A stretch of DNA of 21,769 nucleotides, from positions 1 through 21,769 of IMG/VR virus record IMGVR_UViG_3300044640_000916; one strand, 5' to 3'. The stretch is from a virus. Within the stretch, counting starts at the first letter, position 1. The number at the start of each line of letters is the position of its first letter. The notes under the pieces are model-generated. The model was not told the DNA's origin. It made no database searches and saw nothing but the letters and a program-made list of their open reading frames with translations. The translations under genes and the position numbers were made by a program. Shown piece by piece: positions 13,767 through 19,528 of this stretch.

Positions 13767-15598
13767 TATCTAGTTCCTTGTCTGCGTAGGCCATAAGTTG
13801 AACCCATTGCTTTATCAAAATCACCGCTAGCGATGCCAGAGGCAACCGCTTTCTTAATCATAATATCAATAATTTTGCCGCCATTAGGATCCTGGCGCTC
13901 TTGCGTAGTAACCTCACCACCATTTGAGTTATAAATATTGACTTGTGTTGATGAACCGCCGGCGGCAACGCCTAGTTTTCCGTCCTTGCCACGCTTAAGC
14001 GGCATGATCGCTTCTGGACCAGCCTCACCCATCAAGCCAGTTTGACCGCCAGACATTGGGAATAACATTGGAGATGAAACCACGCCACCTTTAGCAAATG
14101 GCACAACACTTCCGCCAGCAAAAGCATTGCCATTAGCGTTAGGCATTGCTGTAACAGGTGGGCCGTAAGTTGGGGCTGTTGGTTTAAATGTTAAGCCGGC
14201 GCCGGCCATAGATGCTTTTAATGCATCAATTAAAGGCTGCACAACCATAACTTGATAAGCAACTTTGGCTAAGCTTTCAACCATGTCATTCATGACATCA
14301 TTCATTCCTTTGCCAGAGAATGCAATATCAGTCATGGCGTTAGATAAAGATTGGCCAGCGCCTCTAATTAATGGGTCTGAATCTGCTAGTCTTCTATTGG
14401 CAAAATCAACAGCTCTTGCGTATTCCTCTGCTGATAGCTTATTGTCATTGTAAAGAACCCTGGCTCTTTCAAGAGCCTGAGTATGCGATGACAATGGATC
14501 AATGCTGCGCATTAATGCTTCAGCTTCTTTTTTACGTGATTCGCTTAACTTTTCAAGTGCCTCAAACTCTTTAACAATAGCGTCTAGCTCTTTGTCTCTG
14601 GCTTTAGCAGAATCTTCTAATGACTTACTTGTTGAATAATCACCACTATTTAAGCGCTTAACAGCATCCGCATATTGCTGCTGCTGTAATTCAAGCTCTT
14701 TTGTTTTTGTAACTGTCTTTTGTAGCTCTTGCACCCACGCTGTAAAGTCTTTAGTTGGCTTTTTAGTTTCAATATAAACTTTAGAGACTGCATCTAAAAA
14801 TTCAGTAGCTGAAATCTTAGACGCATTTAATAATTTTTGTGCCTCTTGTAATGAGTTAAGTTGCTGGTCAGAAATACCAAAGCCTTCACCTAGAAGAGCT
14901 TGGCTGCTCATACCAGCTGCTTTAGCGGCAAAAGGATTTATGCTGCCAGCTTTTGCAGCTGCCTCATTGTCCTTAAGATACTTATTAGTCTCTAATAAAG
15001 CACGATTAAAAAAGCCTAACTTTTTAACGCCTGCGTCTAAACTGTTTAATAAACTATCTTGCAAATCATTGGCGGCTACTTTTGCAATAACCATGTTAAG
15101 CTCCATATTTGACAATATGAGCTTACGCGTTTCAACGTTTGCTTTTTTATAGCTTTCAATCAAGGTGTCAAAGCTTGCACGATCAGCAAAGTTAAATGTC
15201 TCTTTTAATAACTTTAAAGCATCGTCAGCGCCTTTAATGGCCTCATCAAATGTCTTTGCCTCTTTTGACATTTCCTTGAATAGCTGGATAACAACCGGCG
15301 ACAATGATGCAACAACACCGATTGCTGCGCCAAGCGCGCCAAAGCTGCCAAGTAGCTGCGGCGCTTGTTGTCCAAATGCTCTTAGGGCATCAGTGCCCAT
15401 GGATGTCTGAACAATAAAGTCTTGTAATTGATAACTTGTATTTTGAATAGTGCGCTGGAACCCGCCAACAGCTTTGCCACTATTAGCGGCTTGCGTGTTA
15501 ATGTCTCTGACCTTGCCGGCCACTGCCTCCATGTCTTTAACAGCCTTTGCCGCATCAACTTGGATTTTATATAGCATTTCTGCTTTATTAGCTGCCAT
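13766..15598 (-). CDS. Tail tape measure protein
   Basis: ATG 15598 (610 aa) is chosen, with GAGGG about 9 bases upstream; an upstream TTG at 15607 would overlap the previous gene. The protein has long charged helices, a hydrophobic segment (about 75-110, GSFGALGAAIGVVASLSPVV), and the lambda-type C-terminal signature AKGGVVSSPMLFPMSGG followed by GLMGEAGPEAIMPLKRGKDG. It sets the tail length and is carried inside the tube. By the usual 0.15 nm per residue rule a tail near 90 nm is expected. It is short for a siphovirus. Confidence 0.9.
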   Translation of the reverse strand: MAANKAEMLYKIQVDAAKAVKDMEAVAGKVRDINTQAANSGKAVGGFQRTIQNTSYQLQDFIVQTSMGTDALRAFGQQAPQLLGSFGALGAAIGVVASLSPVVIQLFKEMSKEAKTFDEAIKGADDALKLLKETFNFADRASFDTLIESYKKANVETRKLILSNMELNMVIAKVAANDLQDSLLNSLDAGVKKLGFFNRALLETNKYLKDNEAAAKAGSINPFAAKAAGMSSQALLGEGFGISDQQLNSLQEAQKLLNASKISATEFLDAVSKVYIETKKPTKDFTAWVQELQKTVTKTKELELQQQQYADAVKRLNSGDYSTSKSLEDSAKARDKELDAIVKEFEALEKLSESRKKEAEALMRSIDPLSSHTQALERARVLYNDNKLSAEEYARAVDFANRRLADSDPLIRGAGQSLSNAMTDIAFSGKGMNDVMNDMVESLAKVAYQVMVVQPLIDALKASMAGAGLTFKPTAPTYGPPVTAMPNANGNAFAGGSVVPFAKGGVVSSPMLFPMSGGQTGLMGEAGPEAIMPLKRGKDGKLGVAAGGSSTQVNIYNSNGGEVTTQERQDPNGGKIIDIMIKKAVASGIASGDFDKAMGSTYGLRRQGTR

Positions 15599-15599
15599 A

Positions 15600-16304
15600 T
15601 TAAACAACCCTCATAATTGTGTTAAACACCACGGCTGGATGCCTTCTATTGGTGCCAGTTGTAAAATTAAAAGGGCTGTCGGTATACCACAAATCGGTAA
15701 TCTTTAACCCTGGATATTTTCTGCGCAATGAGTTAGCAATTGCTTTAGTAACTGATACTTGACTTCTAACTTTTTTGCCTTCTAATTGACGCTGTGCATT
15801 TTTCATACGTTTTTTCAAGCTTCGTGCGCTTGCCCAATTACCGGCTTCCAAAAAGCGGGCATATGGCAAATTTGAAGTAATGCGCACGTCATCGCCACCT
15901 TTGCCAAGCTTAACATTTTCTAGCTGGCTCATGGTTGCAGGCTTGCCATTAATATATAAACCCCAGGAGTCAGCCATAGCACCAGTAGGTTCAGCAGCAT
16001 AGCTCCTAGATAGCTTTTGGGCCATCTCTAGGGCTTCCGTTACGGCTTTTAATAGCAATGACTGCTTAAGGTTGAAATACCACGATATGTCGCGTTTCAT
16101 CTCATCTGGTGAGCGATTGCGGCGGTTGTCAACGGATATAAAAGACAATTCATTGCCTTTTTTGATTTGATCATTTGCAGCTTCATTACCTAATGCAAAA
16201 GCATAAGCTCTTAAGCCTTTTAATCCAGACTCAAGGAAAGCAGCTGGCACTTGAGAATGAGCGATTCTCTTGCCATCATACTCGATCTCTAGCGCTGCTG
16301 CCAT
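15600..16304 (-). CDS. Hypothetical tail-module protein (234 aa)
   Basis: The protein begins MAAALEIEYDGKRIAHSQVP and is basic and largely helical. The segment NLPYARFLEAGNWASARSLK resembles the 'YA..lE.G' region of HK97-gp10-like proteins, but the place between the tail chaperones and the tape measure is not the usual one for gp10. It overlaps the GT chaperone frame by 29 bases; AAGGAAAA precedes ATG 16304. A minor tail or tail completion role is inferred from position only. Confidence 0.7.
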   Translation of the reverse strand: MAAALEIEYDGKRIAHSQVPAAFLESGLKGLRAYAFALGNEAANDQIKKGNELSFISVDNRRNRSPDEMKRDISWYFNLKQSLLLKAVTEALEMAQKLSRSYAAEPTGAMADSWGLYINGKPATMSQLENVKLGKGGDDVRITSNLPYARFLEAGNWASARSLKKRMKNAQRQLEGKKVRSQVSVTKAIANSLRRKYPGLKITDLWYTDSPFNFTTGTNRRHPAVVFNTIMRVV

Positions 16305-16949
16305 TGATTTTCCTTAAATAAGCACTGTCTAATTGCTGCAAAACATGTATTGCTAAATTGCTTAAATTGTATCGTCTTTGAGCCTCCCACAAAAGGGTTA
16401 TTGGTATTGGCCCAACTGACATTCCAACATTTCTACCGCTACTAAGCTCATGAAATAAACTCAGCATAAGACCTTCACCATCTGATACTTCTGGCATTTT
16501 ATCGGCAGGCTTTAGCTTTCCCTTTTTTTCAAGCATTTTATAAAAATCAAATTTGCCTGCCCAATCAGCTTGCCAGGTAAAGGTCCTTATTATTTTTTTA
16601 CTTCGGCTTCAACCTTTTTTTCATAGTTTGGCAATTCAGCTTGGACTTTGTTCCAAATCTCATCCTTAGCCAATGGGTAATCCTTAAAGAATGTCTCTGG
16701 ACTATCTACGCCTTCAACTTTAATAATCTGTGTTTCAAAAAAGGAATCTTGCTGTGCCTTAATAATGTCAAATGGCGTTGAAATAATCTCGCCATCTAAT
16801 ACTTTTAATCTTCGTGCCCAATCCAATGAAAAATCTTTGTTTGCATCAATTGGCATCTTGACAGTAATAATTACCTCTTTAGCATCATCCAAAGTGAACG
16901 ATACGCCCTCTGTTAAGCACAAAGGCAACTTGTATTTATTTAAACTCAT
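16276..16949 (-). CDS. Tail assembly chaperone GT fusion by -1 frameshift
   Basis: Reading starts at ATG 16949 and shifts back one base at the A AAA AAA heptamer (16593-16599), just before the G stop. The -1 frame is then open without a stop for 105 codons to 16276, starting IIRTFTWQADWAGKFDFYK and continuing MLEKKGKLKPADK. The fusion has 224 residues. This matches the G/GT system of lambda-like phages, in which a small share of ribosomes make the longer chaperone that holds the tape measure during tail assembly. The T part has no good start of its own, which supports the frameshift. Confidence 0.85.
16590..16949 (-). CDS. Tail assembly chaperone G
   Basis: The 119-residue protein begins MSLNKYKLPLCLTEGVSFTL and ends PNYEKKVEAEVKK. 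It lies between the major tail protein and the tape measure, where the gpG-like chaperone of long-tailed phages is found, and its 3' end carries the slippery heptamer and an internal AAGG that leads to the GT product. A GAAAGAG/AGTGAG Shine-Dalgarno precedes the ATG. It binds the tape measure protein during assembly and is not expected in the finished virion. Confidence 0.82.
   Translation of the reverse strand: MSLNKYKLPLCLTEGVSFTLDDAKEVIITVKMPIDANKDFSLDWARRLKVLDGEIISTPFDIIKAQQDSFFETQIIKVEGVDSPETFFKDYPLAKDEIWNKVQAELPNYEKKVEAEVKK
16593..16616 (-). promoter_or_regulatory. -1 frameshift signal
   Basis: The slippery heptamer A AAA AAA (16593-16599, in zero-frame phase GTA AAA AAA TAA) is directly followed by the stop. 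AAGG (16613-16616) lies 13 bases upstream, near the spacing of the stimulatory Shine-Dalgarno of E. coli dnaX. No strong downstream hairpin is evident; the stop codon next to the slip site may itself promote pausing. Confidence 0.8.
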
Positions 16950-16974
16950 TTTTTGCTCTCACTCTTTCAGTAGG

Positions 16975-17035
16975 TTGGACCTAGGAACAGCTGACTGTGA
17001 AAGGTCAGGCAGCTGCCGTGAAGTCCTAGGCCCAA
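16975..17035 (-). other. Structured inverted-repeat element B (after major tail gene)
   Basis: On the minus strand TTGGGCCTAGGA (17035-17024) pairs with TCCTAGGTCCAA (16986-16975) over 12 bp with a single G-U. In the plus-strand RNA that pair would be an A-C mismatch, so the minus-strand transcript is the likely form. The 37-base interior holds a second hairpin, CTGAC/GTCAG, with loop CTTTCACA. It shares CTGTGAAAG and CAGGCAGCT (plus-strand words) with element A at 4688-4759. No T-run follows, so it looks more like a stabiliser or regulator than a terminator. Confidence 0.65.
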
Positions 17036-17039
17036 TTGA

Positions 17040-18203
17040 TTAAAACTTATAAATGTCGAAATAACCAGACTCAACCGCTTTAGCTGCTCCGCTAAACTCA
17101 ATTGAAACTTGTTGATCCATACCACCGCTTGATGGGTCTGGGAATGATAATTGGGCGCCATGAATAACGAATGCCATGCCGCCATCATCATTTTCAACAG
17201 AGAATGCAATTGATACTGGAGTCTGACTTAACTTCTTAGCCATCAAATCCCAATTTTCATTGCTTAGATAAGCGCTACCAGATACTGTGATTGCGGCCAT
17301 GCCCAAAGCATACTGGCGAGGAGCTAATGTGCCCATACAGGTTTGTGGTGTTAAACCATTTGATAATGAGATTTGAAGTGACTGGATACAGAAATCAGCA
17401 ACTTCGCCCTCAACAATCACCAAGCCAATATCACTAGAGGCATTGAATGGCTGTGTCGTGCCAGCTGGTGTGATAGTGCGACCAGAAGTCATCTTTGGAA
17501 CTGGTGTGTCATATCCATTGCCCATGAACATAAAGCTGGACTCAACGATTGAGCCATATGTCATGGATAGATTCATCTGGTTCACCAACATACCACGATA
17601 AGCAATTGCCTTATCAGTTAAGTCTGTGAAATCTTTTTCGATTGAGAATGAAATTGGCTGAGTGCCCACTGATAATCGTTCAGAGCGAGTCAATTCCATT
17701 GGACCAGACTCAGAGGCAATAGTTTCCTTAGCCACTGTCAAAACAGTTGTGCCAGGAGTTGTCTCTGTGTCTACAGCAGTCACATACATAGGACCATTGT
17801 TCTTTGTCTCAGTTGCATTTGAAACAATGAACAAGTCACCAACGCTGTAAGTTAATGAGGTCGTGTCTGAAGTGAATGTCTTGTCAATTGGGTTCACTGT
17901 CCAATCATTAGCATCGATAGCGCCTGGCGTCCAGACTGGCTGCATCATTGCGCCACGAATAAAATCATTCAAGGCTGTATCACTAGACAATTCAGCATTG
18001 ATGTCACCACCAACATCTAAACCAACTTGCACCTGACCGCCAGATGTGCGGTCAGATTGAATCTCAGCAGACTCAGCTGTTTGCGGAGTGCCTGATAAGC
18101 TTTCGCTTGTATAGCGCACTGTTTTAAAATCACCAGTCGCTGGTGTCACACCATAGACTGTCTCCTCAATTGAGGAAATTTTTACTAGATTTGAGGATGA
18201 CAT
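17040..18203 (-). CDS. Major tail (tube) protein
   Basis: The 387-residue protein begins MSSSNLVKISSIEETVYGVT and continues with FKTVRYTSESLSGTPQTAES and SDRTSGGQVQVGLDVGGDIN. This start is typical of phage tail tube proteins of the PF18906-like group. A domain inserted at about residues 95-160 (TYSVGDLFIVSNATETKNNG...VLTVAKETIAS) has a beta-rich, small-barrel look. The end, MDQQVSIEFSGAAKAVES, is also family-like. AAGGACT lies in the end of the upstream gene, 6 bases before the ATG. The gene is followed by structured element B. Expected to be one of the most abundant virion proteins. Confidence 0.85.
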   Translation of the reverse strand: MSSSNLVKISSIEETVYGVTPATGDFKTVRYTSESLSGTPQTAESAEIQSDRTSGGQVQVGLDVGGDINAELSSDTALNDFIRGAMMQPVWTPGAIDANDWTVNPIDKTFTSDTTSLTYSVGDLFIVSNATETKNNGPMYVTAVDTETTPGTTVLTVAKETIASESGPMELTRSERLSVGTQPISFSIEKDFTDLTDKAIAYRGMLVNQMNLSMTYGSIVESSFMFMGNGYDTPVPKMTSGRTITPAGTTQPFNASSDIGLVIVEGEVADFCIQSLQISLSNGLTPQTCMGTLAPRQYALGMAAITVSGSAYLSNENWDLMAKKLSQTPVSIAFSVENDDGGMAFVIHGAQLSFPDPSSGGMDQQVSIEFSGAAKAVESGYFDIYKF

Positions 18204-18206
18204 TTT

Positions 18207-18626
18207 TTAAGTCCTTATAGATTGATATGAACAAATTAAAGCAAAACCCTGCCAAGGTGAATTCCACTCAATCGCAGGGGGTGACTGAGAGATTGGCGGT
18301 GAAACTGACTCGATCACTAATGTGCCAATTCTGACGCCACGTAGTGATCTTCTCAGCTGCTCACCTAAGTCTATTGCTAATGATGATGGATAACCATTAG
18401 GAATAGCAATATGAAAAAATATGGTGCCACGCTCGTCCCACATATTAGCTGGCAAGCAATTAACCTGCTCCGTGACTGCAACGTATTCAATACCTACCCA
18501 AGGCTCAGAGTCATTGGTAGGTATAGATTCAACGTCGTCAATATCGTCAATGACGTGGTAAGGTGTCTCTGTCCAATTGGCAGCAAAGTGTGCCTGGATA
18601 GTATCGCGGACAAATTTAGAGCTCAT
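18207..18626 (-). CDS. Tail terminator / completion protein
   Basis: The 139-residue protein begins MSSKFVRDTIQAHFAANWTE. The middle has VGIEYVAVTEQVNCLPANMW and GTIFFHIAIPNGYPSSLAID, close to the DUF4128-like pattern of minor capsid/tail terminator proteins. Its place just before the major tail gene is that of lambda gpU or HK97 gp10-type tail terminators, which cap the tube at the head side. The start overlaps the upstream stop (ATGA). Confidence 0.75.
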   Translation of the reverse strand: MSSKFVRDTIQAHFAANWTETPYHVIDDIDDVESIPTNDSEPWVGIEYVAVTEQVNCLPANMWDERGTIFFHIAIPNGYPSSLAIDLGEQLRRSLRGVRIGTLVIESVSPPISQSPPAIEWNSPWQGFALICSYQSIRT

Positions 18627-18964
18627 CCAATTACCCTCACCTCAGTTGCATAATAAGAATTATCTGATCCTCTAGCTAATTCATTAATGGCTTGTGGAAC
18701 GTAGGATTTGCCATTAATAAATAAGCGATCAGATTTCAAGCGTATTTTATACCCGTTTAAATCTCTATTTAAAATTAAAATTCTATGGCTATTTTCTGGA
18801 ATAGCACCGGATAACAATTCGCTTGGCGTATAGTTTTGCACAACTGCCTTAACAGTTTTGACATCTTCCCACACTGTTCCATTTAATGCCTGAATTTTAA
18901 TGTCATGCGCATAAGCGTCAAACATTCTGGCATATAAAGAGCTAACAGCTGCTGGATTAAGCAT
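18623..18964 (-). CDS. Head closure-like protein (113 aa)
   Basis: ATG 18964 is chosen over the in-frame codon at 18994 because AGGA sits 6 bases upstream of it and the gene then overlaps its neighbour by only 8 bases. The protein MLNPAAVSSLYARMFDAYAH is followed by beta-rich segments (VKAVVQNYTPSEL, HRILILNRDLNGYKIRLKSD, FINGKSYVPQ), compatible with a small beta-barrel head-closure protein (Ad2/gp7 position). It is named by its order between the gp6-like connector and tail terminator. Confidence 0.65.
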   Translation of the reverse strand: MLNPAAVSSLYARMFDAYAHDIKIQALNGTVWEDVKTVKAVVQNYTPSELLSGAIPENSHRILILNRDLNGYKIRLKSDRLFINGKSYVPQAINELARGSDNSYYATEVRVIG

Positions 18965-19526
18965 AGCGGTTCCTATGTGGCTCAAGTGTGTCAATTACAT
19001 AGCCAGGGATTGATCCAAAGCCACCGGAATTGTTATTGCTAGAAGAGCTTGAGCTGCCAGTTTCATAAGTGACCTTTGCCACCCCGACAATTTCCTCTGA
19101 CTTAACAGCGCCAATTGCAACGCCGCTACTGCCACTGCCATTTGAGGCAAATAAGTTTGCGGCAGTTTCAACAATTGCTTTTTTAGCCCAGGCTGGAAGA
19201 ACAGCATACCCGCCTTTGTAATTAATAACTAAATCACCATTAAAACCAATATTGGAACGGATCTCGCCAGAAGGCTTAACAAGCTTAAACTCTGTATATG
19301 CAAAGCCGTCTAATGTTTCAATAGAGGTAACTGACTCTAATGGAAAGTTACGCACTACCAAAGTAGAAGCGCAGCCTGGCTCAATATAGTCTTCATAGTC
19401 AGCCAAATCTAATTTACGTTGCAAAAACTCTTCGACATATTCCTGAGCCTCAATCAAGAGCTCAGTCAATAAAGCATCTTGAGTGTTGTCAGTAATTCCA
19501 AGCAATCTTTTTAGTTGTTCAAGCAT
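18957..19526 (-). CDS. Head-tail connector, gp6-like
   Basis: From ATG 19526 (189 aa; GGAG 7 bases upstream, another ATG three bases earlier) the protein begins MLEQLKRLLGITDNTQDALL, followed by IEAQEYVEEFLQRKLDLADY. This helical start is typical of HK97 gp6-like connectors (Phage_QLRG/gp6 group), which form the ring under the portal. Then come a beta insertion (NFPLESVTSIETLDG), WAKKAIVETAANLF and a Ser/Asn/Gly-rich linker near the C-terminus (GSSSSSSNNNSGGF). It overlaps the head closure gene. Confidence 0.85.
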   Translation of the reverse strand: MLEQLKRLLGITDNTQDALLTELLIEAQEYVEEFLQRKLDLADYEDYIEPGCASTLVVRNFPLESVTSIETLDGFAYTEFKLVKPSGEIRSNIGFNGDLVINYKGGYAVLPAWAKKAIVETAANLFASNGSGSSGVAIGAVKSEEIVGVAKVTYETGSSSSSSNNNSGGFGSIPGYVIDTLEPHRNRYA

Positions 19527-19528
19527 CA

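Noticed and set aside
16614-16620. A AAA AAG heptamer in the G chaperone as the frameshift site
   Set aside because: A -1 shift there reads GGT TGA and stops at once; only the second A7 run leads into the T frame.
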